Source: Firmicutes bacterium UBA2058 (lineage in GTDB: Bacteria > Bacillota > Clostridia > Tissierellales > Sedimentibacteraceae). Taken from it: DNA of 64,000 bases. The stretch covers positions 11,257-75,256 of the forward strand of contig DDAM01000009.1 in the NCBI GenBank assembly GCA_002332905.1, written 5' to 3'. The position numbers were made by a program, and so were the translations under genes. Shown piece after piece: positions 34,292 to 43,869 of the stretch. The stretch's first letter is position 1, and each line of letters opens with the position of its first letter. The notes below the pieces were generated by a model, which did not search any database, was not told the origin of the DNA, and was given only the letters and a program-made list of their open reading frames with translations.

Positions 34292-36063
34292 TAATTACAG
34301 CTAAGGATAAAATACCTATTGAAAAGGACTTTAAAGTAGAGGCTGGTCCTGGAGCTGGTAAAACAGAATTTTTAGTAAATCACATTAAGAACGTTATTCA
34401 AAACTCAACTAGGTTATCATGTGTAAGGAAGGTGGCATGTATAACTTATACTAATACTGCTGTAGAGACTATTCTTAAACGACTTGGTAAAGGAGTCGCA
34501 GACAAAGTAGAAGTATCAACAATACATAGTTTTTTATATAAAAATGTAGTAAAACCTTATTGCTCCTTTATCCCTAATGAATTTGAATTGGATTGTAAGA
34601 AGATAAATGGACATGATGAGTTTTTTGTAAATAGTAAGTATGTTAGAGAATGGTTGGATAATAAAGAATTTGATAAATTAGATAATCCAAATACAAGAAA
34701 TCAAATTTTAAAATTACCAGCATTGAATCAAGCATTAAAAAGTTGGTTACTATCAATTAAATGTGTTTATAAAAGTAATACTATCTCATTTCAATGCGAC
34801 AATACAAAAGCAGTTGGATATGATAATAAAAAGAATATACGAAATGGCCTCAAGGCTAAAAATTTAAAAATGCTATCGAGTAAATTAATCGAATTAAAGA
34901 AGATATATTGGCGTAAAGGGAAGCTTGAACATAATGATATATTGTTTTTTTCATATATCCTTATTGAAAAGTATCCTTTTATTCTCGATGTTCTTAGAGC
35001 AAAGTACCCGTATGTTTTTCTTGATGAATATCAAGATACTAATCCTGTACAAGCATACATTGTAAGTGAAATTAGAAAAAAAGAAACTATCGTGGGTGTA
35101 ATAGGTGACAAAGCCCAATCTATTTATAGTTTTCAAGGTGCAGATTCTTCGCTATTTGATTCTTTCAAAGTTGATAAAAATAACAAATATACAATAATTG
35201 AAAATCATAGAAGTTCAAATCAAATCGTAAAATTTCTAAATAATGTACGCAACGATATAAACCAAGATCCATGTGATAATATGGATCTTGATGAAGCAAT
35301 TGTATTTGTTGGTGATAGGAATACTGCATATAATAAAGCTTGTGAAAAATGCAAAGAAAATAAGGAAAAAACAGTTGTATCACTCTCTAGAGATAATATC
35401 AATTCTAACGCAATGAAAAAAGAAATTGAAGGTAATGATTTGAATAAAAAGTTACTTGAAGAGTATTCAAATATGGATAGTAGTAGTGAGCGCAGAAATT
35501 ATATCTTGTCTTTTATTGAAGCTATTGAATTAGCAATAAACGAGAAATATAAAGAAGCTATTAAACGGATCGAATGGATTTTTAGAAAAGAAGAACATCC
35601 TAAGAAAATAGCTCTTTGCACATTATCAAAAATGCTAAAAGAATACAATTCATATTGTGAAGGCACTTTAATGGACTTTTATGATGTTATCTGTTCAACC
35701 TTAAATCTCAATTTATCGGGATTTAGGAAAGGTAATGCAAAAGATTTCTATGAACACAATTCATACAAGAGCATGGCAATTTGCATCAATATTGTAGATG
35801 ATACCAGTAATCATATTACAATACATAAAGCAAAAGGTTCTGAGTATGAGAATGTTATAATTATTGGAACTAAGAATACTAAGAGTTTATTGCTAAACCC
35901 AAATCTGGATGCGAACGAAGAACATCGAATAAATTATGTAGGTATGAGTAGAGCTGAAAAAAGATTGTTTATCCAGATTGATGATCTTACAGCTGATGAG
36001 GAAAAAGAACTACATAAAAAATATGAAGGGCTATTTATAGAACGATTTGTAGGTAATATGTAA
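34288..36063 (+). CDS. gajB: Gabija helicase-like protein GajB (UvrD/Rep superfamily)
   Basis: A 591-residue superfamily 1 helicase-like protein. Motif I is GPGAGKT (20-26), motif II DEYQDTN (246-252), motif III GDKAQSIYSFQGA, motif V IHKAKGSEYENVIIIG and motif VI YVGMSRAEKRLF. Its ATG lies inside the last codons of gajA, so the two are coupled, as in described Gabija systems, where GajB senses DNA ends and cooperates with GajA. It is about 100 residues longer than the type protein. The next gene begins 87 bp later on the same strand. Confidence 0.92.
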   Translation: MIITAKDKIPIEKDFKVEAGPGAGKTEFLVNHIKNVIQNSTRLSCVRKVACITYTNTAVETILKRLGKGVADKVEVSTIHSFLYKNVVKPYCSFIPNEFELDCKKINGHDEFFVNSKYVREWLDNKEFDKLDNPNTRNQILKLPALNQALKSWLLSIKCVYKSNTISFQCDNTKAVGYDNKKNIRNGLKAKNLKMLSSKLIELKKIYWRKGKLEHNDILFFSYILIEKYPFILDVLRAKYPYVFLDEYQDTNPVQAYIVSEIRKKETIVGVIGDKAQSIYSFQGADSSLFDSFKVDKNNKYTIIENHRSSNQIVKFLNNVRNDINQDPCDNMDLDEAIVFVGDRNTAYNKACEKCKENKEKTVVSLSRDNINSNAMKKEIEGNDLNKKLLEEYSNMDSSSERRNYILSFIEAIELAINEKYKEAIKRIEWIFRKEEHPKKIALCTLSKMLKEYNSYCEGTLMDFYDVICSTLNLNLSGFRKGNAKDFYEHNSYKSMAICINIVDDTSNHITIHKAKGSEYENVIIIGTKNTKSLLLNPNLDANEEHRINYVGMSRAEKRLFIQIDDLTADEEKELHKKYEGLFIERFVGNM

Positions 36064-36150
36064 GAATTATAGGTATTTAATCGATACAATGGTTACTAAC
36101 TGATGTAAAAAGTAATGGATGATTATGCATCCTATAGTTAAGGTGATATT

Positions 36151-39100
36151 ATGAAAAAAACAGAATTGATGATGGCAATTAAAAAAATATATGCTGATAA
36201 TACAAGTTATAATATTCCAATGCATGCAGCAAATCAAGCGGATTCTATAACTGCTTTATCGGTAGATCTTTATACAGATGCAAATAGATTTATATATGAG
36301 CTTCTACAAAATGCTGATGACTCATCTTACAAAGTTGATGGAGTTAAAGTTTGGATAAAAGTATTCAATGACGAATTGGTAGTTGCACATTCAGGTAAAG
36401 TGTTTGATGTACAAGATATTCGAGGTATCTGTAATATTAACAACGGAACAAAAAAATCCGATTTGCAAAAGACTGGATATAAGGGAATTGGATTCAAATC
36501 AGTATTTGGTCAATCGAATTATGTTGTAATATATACGGATGGCGAATTTTTCAGATTTGATAGTTCATATAATTTTGAGTGGAATTGGGATATATCACAA
36601 AAGGAATGGGAAAACGAAAATAACCGAACATTCCAATATCCTTGGCAGATTATACCAATATACACAGAAAGCACACAGGTTGGAGAAGAAATTAGAAATT
36701 ATATTTCTAAAATTGATGCTAGTGTTGCAACAATACTTAAAATAAATCATATTAAAGAAACAATGGATGCAATTGAAGACTTATCTCAAAACATTAATAT
36801 GTTTTTGTTTTTAAAGAATATAACAGAAATAAATTTTGAAGATGAAGATAGAGTTATTACAATTGATGGAAGTAATGCAAATAGACTAATACTAAATAAA
36901 GGGAGAATATCTCAAAAAGAATGGTTAATTAAAAATATTAATTTAAATGTTTCAGAGGAGCAAAGAAATACTCTTTTAGAGGAACGTCATATCCCTCAAA
37001 AATTATTGGAGGCCAATAATATTGAGATGATTTTTGCTGCACAAATCGATAAAAATGGAATAGTAGCTTTAGATAAAAAAGATAGAGTTTTATATTCTTA
37101 TTTACCTACTGGAGAAACAAAATATGCTTTACCTGTATTAGTAAATACAAGTTTCCTCATATCAGCTAATAGAGAAAGTATTCACAAAGATTCAAAGTGG
37201 AACCAATGGTTGTTTGAATGTATTTCTTATGAAATATTCAAGTGGATTTCTGAATTAGTAATTTCTGAAATTTCATTCGAATCATATAAATTAATACCAG
37301 AAGAAACCCCATACAGTGATGGTTTAGCAAATTCCTATAATTTTGGTATTAAAAAAGCAAAAGAAGATATTGCATTTGTTTTATCCCGTAAAAATACAAT
37401 GATTAAGATTAGTGAAGCAATGATAGATTTTACATACCTATCGGAAAAGAGGTTTATTGGTGAAGAAGCTATTAAGAATTTTATTACAAAACAAAATTCT
37501 AATGTCATAACTAAGTTTTACGTTAAGCAATGCGTCTTTTGGAATAAATTGAAAAATCTTGGAGTTTCAAGTTTTGAATGGAAGGATCTTAAAGCGTTCT
37601 TTAATTCTGAATATTTTAAAGATTACCATTCGATTAAAGATAATATTGAATTAATAAAATTTTTAAAATCATGTTGTAAATCGGAAAAAATTAAAGATGT
37701 TAGTGAAGAGTATATTTGCAATCTTCCTTTTATTTGGGATCATAAAAATAATATCAATTATCCTAAACAAGTTTGTTTCCCAGCTGCTGATGATAAAAAT
37801 TGGAATAATATAGAGAATGAATTATCATTTGTACATAAGGATATATTAGATTATTTACTGCATGATTTAGAAACTAAAAGTTGGTTAGAAAGTCTTGGAG
37901 TAAAAGAAAAAACTGATATAACTTATATAACACATAATATTCTACCGCATGTAAGAGACTATGTGAATAAAGATAACGCAATAACAGAAATTCAAAAGTT
38001 ATATTCACTATATAGAAAAGGTGATCTTAAAGAAAATCTTATTCAACAATTATCAGAAATAAAATTGATAACTACAAAAAATACATTATTACAAGCTTCT
38101 AAATGTTATTTATCTGATTTTTACAGGCCAAGATTAAAAATCGAAAAAATACTTAAAGAAGACATATTTATTAGCGAAAAATATTGCTATAACATTCATG
38201 AAAAAGAAGAGTGGAAACGATTCTTTAAAATTTTAGGGGTAAATGATGGTATAAATCCCATCATTTATAGTCAAAAAATCAATAAAACACTATTGATAAA
38301 TGATGGGATAAATGCAGAATATTTTCAAACATCTGACATGTTATTTAAACCATTCGTAAGTTTGTTTAGAGCAGATGAGTTTAGCGGTATTCATACTTTA
38401 ACATTGATTAATCATACTTTAGGAAACAATACGTTTTCCAAAATGTTTTGGCGTGATTATATTGAAAACTATCAACCGAATGATATTGCTATTGGAGCAA
38501 CTGCATATTGGGGCAATTATGGGATGGATGGACGAGTCAATGGTAATCCAGTTGGTAACTATATACCTTGGTTGATAAAGAATAAGAATTGTATCCCTAC
38601 CCTTTCCGGACAAGCTCAAGCTTCTTCATCTGTCTTTTTGAATACAGATGAAATTAAGAATATTGCAGGAAAGTATCTCCCTATATTTAGTGGCCCGGAA
38701 TTATCGCAAGATTGGAAGGCTTTTTTCAACTTTAAAACTCAAATTGAACTTGAAGATTATTTGGATATACTAATACAAATTTCATTAGATATTCAAGACG
38801 ATGGTAATACAAAAGAAGAAAACTATGAACGAATACAATTAATCTATTCAATTTTATTAGATAATTGTACTAATTGGAGTTTAGATAACATTGAATTGAT
38901 TACATCTTGGTCAAACACTAATTCTTTATTGAATAGTAAGGACTCATTTACAGAATGTAAAGAATTGCATTATTTTGTAGATGGAAATGAATCTGTTTTT
39001 CAAGAGCAATATAATTTTATTAAATTGAATGCCAAGAATAAAAGTCATCCCAATATCAAAAAAATGTTGACTTATTTTCAAGTAAAATTATTGAGTCAGA

Positions 39101-41142
39101 ATCAATTTAATTTAGTATGTAATAATAAAGTAATATGTAATAGCTTAAAGACAAAGTTAAATAGTATTGTACCATACTTAAAATTATGGATAGATCATGA
39201 TGAAGATGATGACAATATTTCGCAAAAATTATTTCAGATATATGATAAAATTAATGACTTAGTGATTTATCAATCAGAAGAACTGAAAATTACATATGAC
39301 GAAATGAATTTTATGAAGTATGTTAACATACATTTTGATGAAAATATACTTTATGTAACTAATCCATGGCATTCAAATAGCGTATTATTAAGGTTAGCGG
39401 AAATACTATCTACTTATTTTGGTATAGAGGGATATAGTAGTAAGCTAGATTTTTTATTAAGGGCTGAAATGGATGAAATTCAAAGATATTTTGCTCAAGA
39501 AGATATTGAAATTCCATCAGAGTATTTGATTATAGATGCTAATAAAACTGACTCACAGTTTTGTGATGATCCCAATAAAGAGGATGCAATTAATGACTTT
39601 TTTGAGGATTCAATGCGTAATCTGAGTAAGAGAACATACATTAAATCACTCATCCCAAGGGCTGTAGGTAACGTACTTAAACACCTTGGTACATTACCCG
39701 AATATGACTGCACATCTGCTTATGTGATTTCCGAAAGTATTATAGGTGGCATAACTAAAAATGGGAATGATATCAAAGTAGTTGCTAGACCATCAGATAA
39801 TGATAAAATCAGGCTTTATTATGATTCGGAATTTGATGTCCTTGAATATGTAGATGCAGAACTTTGGTATGAAGATGGAGTTACACCTCCTAAGCAATTC
39901 ACACTTGGTCAACTTTTGAAAATGAAAGCAATTAATAAAATACCAATTAAGCAAATTAATATCAAAGATATTGAATTATACAACCCCAAATCTGAAACAT
40001 TAGATTTTGATGCGGTGCCATTTTCACCTGAAAAAATAGCAAAAATAATTTCGTCGTTCGCTAACACTAAAGGAGGTACTATTCTATTTGGTATAAAAGA
40101 ACTATCTCCTACAAAAAATGAAATCGTAGGATTAAGTACAGATTTCAATGTTGTTGACATAACAAACAAAGCAATCTCAATGCTTGATCCTACACCTGAT
40201 GTAAATTTTGATTGGATTAAAAAAGGTGAAGAATTAGTATTTGTTATTGAAACAGCGAAAGCTAGTGAGGATATATTTTTGAATAATCAAAAATTTGTTC
40301 GTAAATCGTCTTTTACAGTGTTAGAAAATAACGAAATAAAAACAACAGGTTCAATTATAAATAAATCACAATTCAAAAGGACAATAGCTATTATTATATC
40401 TATAGAAAATTATTTTCCAAAGCAAAGAAATCAAGTACCACCAGTAAAGTACGCTAATAACGATGCTAGAAAATTCAAAGAAATGCTGTTGAATAAACTA
40501 AACATAGATGAAGAAGATATCATACTTCTAGAAAATGAGAAAGCTATAAAAACTGAAATTGAAGATGTTATTAAATATCAAATGTTTTCAATAACTGAAG
40601 ATGATAGACTGATATTTTATTATGTAGGGCATGGATTTCATGATGGAATAACTAATTATATTTCAACTTATGATATGAGTAAAACAGATATATCGAATAC
40701 TGCAATTTCATTGCGAAAGCTATTACTAGATCCGTTAAAAAAATCTAAATGTAAAAATGCACTGATTTTTATTGATGCTTGTGCTCAAAGTTTTGTAGAT
40801 GAATATTCTAGAAGTACTATTTCTAATATTGATGACGAAGAATTAATTATTTTTTCAAATGAGTGTCCTTATTATTCATTATTTTTATCGTGTCAAGATG
40901 GAGAAAGTTCATATTCATGCGATATACTTAAAAATGGAATATGGACTTATTATTTGACTAAATCAATAAATGAATCAGCAGATGAAGTGATTCTTAACGA
41001 TCAATATGTTACGGATAGAAAGCTAGGTGATTACTTATCTCTCAAGGTGTCTCAATATGCTAAAAGTAAATATAATTGGGATCAAAACCCTAAGACAATA
41101 CTTGATTCGTGTTATGAGAATGTGATAACTGAAATTGAATAA
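36151..41142 (+). CDS. Giant HSP90-like ATPase / AlbA-Schlafen / caspase-like protein
   Basis: A 1663-residue protein. Residues 1-230 form a sacsin/HSP90-type ATPase: the N-box ELLQNADD (E50, N54), an AHSGKVF turn (80-85) and the ATP lid TGYKGIGFKSVFG (108-120). A long middle (230-1270) has no motif I recognise. Residues about 1275-1390 look like an AlbA_2/Schlafen domain (FSPEKIAKIISSFANTKGG, then TILFGIKE). Residues 1410-1663 form a caspase-like C14 domain: IAIIISIENYF, H1494 in YYVGHG and C1544 in FIDACAQS, 50 residues apart as in caspases. An AAGGTGAT site precedes the ATG. It directly follows gajAB and has its own terminator. I infer a defence sensor whose protease acts on phage recognition; substrate unknown. 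Confidence 0.85.
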   Translation: MKKTELMMAIKKIYADNTSYNIPMHAANQADSITALSVDLYTDANRFIYELLQNADDSSYKVDGVKVWIKVFNDELVVAHSGKVFDVQDIRGICNINNGTKKSDLQKTGYKGIGFKSVFGQSNYVVIYTDGEFFRFDSSYNFEWNWDISQKEWENENNRTFQYPWQIIPIYTESTQVGEEIRNYISKIDASVATILKINHIKETMDAIEDLSQNINMFLFLKNITEINFEDEDRVITIDGSNANRLILNKGRISQKEWLIKNINLNVSEEQRNTLLEERHIPQKLLEANNIEMIFAAQIDKNGIVALDKKDRVLYSYLPTGETKYALPVLVNTSFLISANRESIHKDSKWNQWLFECISYEIFKWISELVISEISFESYKLIPEETPYSDGLANSYNFGIKKAKEDIAFVLSRKNTMIKISEAMIDFTYLSEKRFIGEEAIKNFITKQNSNVITKFYVKQCVFWNKLKNLGVSSFEWKDLKAFFNSEYFKDYHSIKDNIELIKFLKSCCKSEKIKDVSEEYICNLPFIWDHKNNINYPKQVCFPAADDKNWNNIENELSFVHKDILDYLLHDLETKSWLESLGVKEKTDITYITHNILPHVRDYVNKDNAITEIQKLYSLYRKGDLKENLIQQLSEIKLITTKNTLLQASKCYLSDFYRPRLKIEKILKEDIFISEKYCYNIHEKEEWKRFFKILGVNDGINPIIYSQKINKTLLINDGINAEYFQTSDMLFKPFVSLFRADEFSGIHTLTLINHTLGNNTFSKMFWRDYIENYQPNDIAIGATAYWGNYGMDGRVNGNPVGNYIPWLIKNKNCIPTLSGQAQASSSVFLNTDEIKNIAGKYLPIFSGPELSQDWKAFFNFKTQIELEDYLDILIQISLDIQDDGNTKEENYERIQLIYSILLDNCTNWSLDNIELITSWSNTNSLLNSKDSFTECKELHYFVDGNESVFQEQYNFIKLNAKNKSHPNIKKMLTYFQVKLLSQNQFNLVCNNKVICNSLKTKLNSIVPYLKLWIDHDEDDDNISQKLFQIYDKINDLVIYQSEELKITYDEMNFMKYVNIHFDENILYVTNPWHSNSVLLRLAEILSTYFGIEGYSSKLDFLLRAEMDEIQRYFAQEDIEIPSEYLIIDANKTDSQFCDDPNKEDAINDFFEDSMRNLSKRTYIKSLIPRAVGNVLKHLGTLPEYDCTSAYVISESIIGGITKNGNDIKVVARPSDNDKIRLYYDSEFDVLEYVDAELWYEDGVTPPKQFTLGQLLKMKAINKIPIKQINIKDIELYNPKSETLDFDAVPFSPEKIAKIISSFANTKGGTILFGIKELSPTKNEIVGLSTDFNVVDITNKAISMLDPTPDVNFDWIKKGEELVFVIETAKASEDIFLNNQKFVRKSSFTVLENNEIKTTGSIINKSQFKRTIAIIISIENYFPKQRNQVPPVKYANNDARKFKEMLLNKLNIDEEDIILLENEKAIKTEIEDVIKYQMFSITEDDRLIFYYVGHGFHDGITNYISTYDMSKTDISNTAISLRKLLLDPLKKSKCKNALIFIDACAQSFVDEYSRSTISNIDDEELIIFSNECPYYSLFLSCQDGESSYSCDILKNGIWTYYLTKSINESADEVILNDQYVTDRKLGDYLSLKVSQYAKSKYNWDQNPKTILDSCYENVITEIE

Positions 41143-41180
41143 TATGTTTGTTGGATACAAACGTGAGATTTTTAAATAGG

Positions 41181-41203
41181 AACTATAGGATCTGTAGTTT
41201 TTT
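41181..41203 (+). terminator. Terminator after the HSP90-caspase gene
   Basis: A 7-bp stem (41181-41187 with 41193-41199, one G-T pair), a five-base loop and a T run lie 38 bases past the stop. Confidence 0.7.
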
Positions 41204-41399
41204 CGAGGAAAACACCTATCCGCCAAGGAACCACCAGCGACCTATGACATCATTATTGTCTACTCAAGGCACGTTGAGACGTGCGTACTTTTATCAAAAG
41301 TACTGTTGATGGAAAATAATAAATGTAACAAAAGATATTTTATGGTTGATTTATACCTTACTTGGATATAATATGTAATTGAAGTGAGGTATTTTTTTT
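41204..41399 (+). other. Structured intergenic segment ending in a terminator
   Basis: This gene-free stretch holds a hairpin GCACGT/ACGTGC (41269-41284), a second perfect hairpin of 8 bp (41285-41292 with 41296-41303), and a 9-bp terminator stem (41353-41361 with 41384-41392) followed by eight T. It has less biased composition than its surroundings. It may encode a small RNA or be the inner end of a mobile element; the inverted repeat at 41304-41331 lies inside it. Confidence 0.45.
41304..41331 (-). repeat. Left inverted repeat flanking the Wadjet operon
   Basis: Read on the minus strand, these 28 bases match 48706-48733 on the plus strand at 25 of 28 positions, ending in TCCATCAACA. The matched pair brackets jetABCD in inverted orientation. 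In each case a hairpin directly follows the ATCAACA end. Confidence 0.75.
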
Positions 41400-41570
41400 A
41401 GGTACAAACTATAATATGACCATAGTATTTCTAGAAAAGATATTCAAATATGATAGTATTAAAGATGTGTATGATGATTATGTATTGATATAATATGAGA
41501 GAATTATTTATAGAGTTTGAATTATATTTAAAAAAATTATATTTATAATGATTGATATAGTTATTGGTGA

Positions 41571-41616
41571 CGGGGATCTTTCGTGAAACGAATATAACAA
41601 AAGTCAACTATCCCCG
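41571..41616. other. Nested hairpin upstream of jetA
   Basis: CGGGGAT (41571-41577) pairs with ATCCCCG (41610-41616), enclosing a small TTCGT/ACGAA hairpin (41580-41592). No T tract follows. Otherwise the stretch 41400-41796 is AT-rich, and I see no gene in it. Confidence 0.5.
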
Positions 41617-41796
41617 GATGTTATTTAATTTAGCTACATAATTTGTTACATATGTTTTTATATATAAATAATATGTTTTTTTAGTTACCATAGAAAAAAA
41701 CATAGATTTTAACAATTATTTTTATACTTAAACAGTAAATAAGTAAGGTGCTTAGAAGGATTTATTTATTGTGATTTCTGGAAGAGGAGGTGTAAA

Positions 41797-43221
41797 ATGA
41801 TACTGTTTGATAATGCAGAGTATGAACGATTTTTTAATCCGCTTTGTTGCAAGAACAAAAGAATATATTATGAGTGCATTTTGCAGCTCATTGAAAAATC
41901 CAAGTCTGTTCCGCTTCTTTACGAAACTGATGCTAGGGATACTTTGATTTTGTATCTTCGTAACTGTGCTTATGCAGTGGAAGAGGAAGATAATGCTGGC
42001 AATGCGGATGAAGCAATTAGTAGTAAGAAATCAGAAACTGAGAACTCAAGTGCTATTCTTAGGTATTTCAGAAATTGTGGCTGGATTTCAGAACGTGAGA
42101 TTGGAAGAAATGGTGATAACATTGCAACGGTAATGCCTTACTGTAGAAAGATGATTGATTCTATTGAGAGAATCTTTAATCGTGATAATAGTGCTGCTTT
42201 GACTAACCATATTTTCTCAATTTTTGATGTCTTGCATTCTGCATTTATCATGGATCACGGAAGAACACATAGACCATATTCTAATATTTTAGTTCCGGTC
42301 ATAGACAGTGTATCAGATTTAAAGAATGAACTGTTGGTTCTTAAAGATAGCATCAGGTCTATTTTGCGTATGATCATTAAGATGACAGAAACCAATGATT
42401 TTGGACAGTTCCTTATTAAAGATGTAATGATGGAATCTTTTTTTAATGATTATTTTTTTATAAAAAAGGATGGTTTAATACCTGGATATATTTCAGAAAT
42501 TGAGAAGATGATTAGACAAATTACTAACACAGAAGTCTATGAGAATATAATTAAGGAATTCCAGAACTTAAATAATGTAGATGAAATTGTGGCTCGGGAG
42601 AAGGTAGATAGTCAACTTTCAGAGGTGCAGTGCTTTATTAGTTATGATTATGTCAAAGAGATGGATTACATTGATAAGAAAATCAATAACTACTATAGCC
42701 TGTATTCTACTAGAATCCTTATGATATTAAGCAATAATGTTAATATGCAGACATATTTGAATGACTTGCTGATGACAATTAAGGATTTTGATTCAGATGA
42801 TAAAAAATTAATCATCGATTCCATATCTAAGTGTTTTAGTTTACATTCATATAATTATATTGGAAGAAAGTCAATTGAAAGAAGAAAAAAACGCAAACCG
42901 AATACAAAGAGTGGAGCAATTATTACAAGTTCATTGTCTGATGAAGATAAAGTAAGACTTACAAAAGAATTATTATATGAATATCCAGATCGGTATAGTT
43001 TAAAACAGGCTACAGGTTACTTTAATAACATATTTGAAGGTAAGGAATTTGTAGTACCAGATGAGACGGCTGTAAAAACCAGAGATGATGCAATGATGAT
43101 AGTTGCCAGTATCATATACTCTGGAACTGCAGATTTTCCGTATGAGGTCGAATTTTTGGAAGGAACTATAAAAACAAAAGTTGCAACGATAAGCAAAATA
43201 AAAATTAAGAGGAAGAAATAA
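41797..43221 (+). CDS. jetA: Wadjet protein JetA (DUF5716-like)
   Basis: A 474-residue kleisin-like component of a Wadjet plasmid-defence condensin. The start MILFDNAEYERFFNPLCCKNKRIYYE resembles JetA proteins of the DUF5716 group found in Clostridia. An internal charged helical region and the C-terminal KATISKIKIKRKK-like basic tail are seen. By analogy to MukF it should link the JetC heads and JetB. The start follows an ideal AGGAGGTG site. Its stop is immediately followed by the jetB ATG. The call depends on the jetB-D genes downstream. Confidence 0.88.
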   Translation: MILFDNAEYERFFNPLCCKNKRIYYECILQLIEKSKSVPLLYETDARDTLILYLRNCAYAVEEEDNAGNADEAISSKKSETENSSAILRYFRNCGWISEREIGRNGDNIATVMPYCRKMIDSIERIFNRDNSAALTNHIFSIFDVLHSAFIMDHGRTHRPYSNILVPVIDSVSDLKNELLVLKDSIRSILRMIIKMTETNDFGQFLIKDVMMESFFNDYFFIKKDGLIPGYISEIEKMIRQITNTEVYENIIKEFQNLNNVDEIVAREKVDSQLSEVQCFISYDYVKEMDYIDKKINNYYSLYSTRILMILSNNVNMQTYLNDLLMTIKDFDSDDKKLIIDSISKCFSLHSYNYIGRKSIERRKKRKPNTKSGAIITSSLSDEDKVRLTKELLYEYPDRYSLKQATGYFNNIFEGKEFVVPDETAVKTRDDAMMIVASIIYSGTADFPYEVEFLEGTIKTKVATISKIKIKRKK

Positions 43222-43869
43222 ATGAGTGATATTAGATTAAACATTTCTGTAAAAGAAGAAAATAACATATTGTTCAAACGTTGCATTCGTAAGTTGTTAG
43301 ATTCAACATTCATAGTGGGAGACAAGGATGAAAAATTATATACATTTATATCAAGAGAATCAAACAGGCAGGATATTTCAGATTACCTGCGCATGATTGG
43401 ATTTGATGTGTTAGTAGACACAAATGTAAGGGTTGCAATGCTGAAACCTCATGAGGCGGATGAAGAAGTAGTAGGGTTAAAACGAGCAAATGTTGTGACT
43501 TTTACAACAGAACAATACCATTTGCTTCTTGTGCTTTGGGAGGTGTATTTAGAAAACCTAGGTTATAGCGATGAGAATGTTGTCATGCTTGGGGATTTGA
43601 TTGATAAAATTAAAGCGTATGAAGTAGATATGGATAGTAATAAACTATCAGCTGCTATGAAGATTTTTAAGAAATATGATTTGGTTGGATATGATCCAAA
43701 GGATAAGTCGGAGGATGCAATTATTACATTATATCCGTCATTGCAGTTTGGATGGGATGTTGCACAGTTCCAGACGGTTTCTTCAGAATATATGAAGAAT
43801 AGCCATACAGAGTACGATGTACAAGAACAGTTTTCAGATAGTGAAGAAGATGAGGAGGATGTAGAATGA
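43222..43869 (+). CDS. jetB: Wadjet protein JetB (DUF4194-like)
   Basis: A 215-residue MukE/kite-like subunit of the Wadjet complex. The N-terminal CIRKLLDSTFIVGDKDEKLYTF and the winged-helix region around LGDLIDKIKAYEVDMDSNKLSAAMKIFKKYDLVGY fit DUF4194. The acidic C-terminus (FSDSEEDEEDVE) overlaps the jetC start by 4 bases (ATGA). Tight coupling suggests fixed stoichiometry with JetA and JetC. Confidence 0.88.
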   Translation: MSDIRLNISVKEENNILFKRCIRKLLDSTFIVGDKDEKLYTFISRESNRQDISDYLRMIGFDVLVDTNVRVAMLKPHEADEEVVGLKRANVVTFTTEQYHLLLVLWEVYLENLGYSDENVVMLGDLIDKIKAYEVDMDSNKLSAAMKIFKKYDLVGYDPKDKSEDAIITLYPSLQFGWDVAQFQTVSSEYMKNSHTEYDVQEQFSDSEEDEEDVE

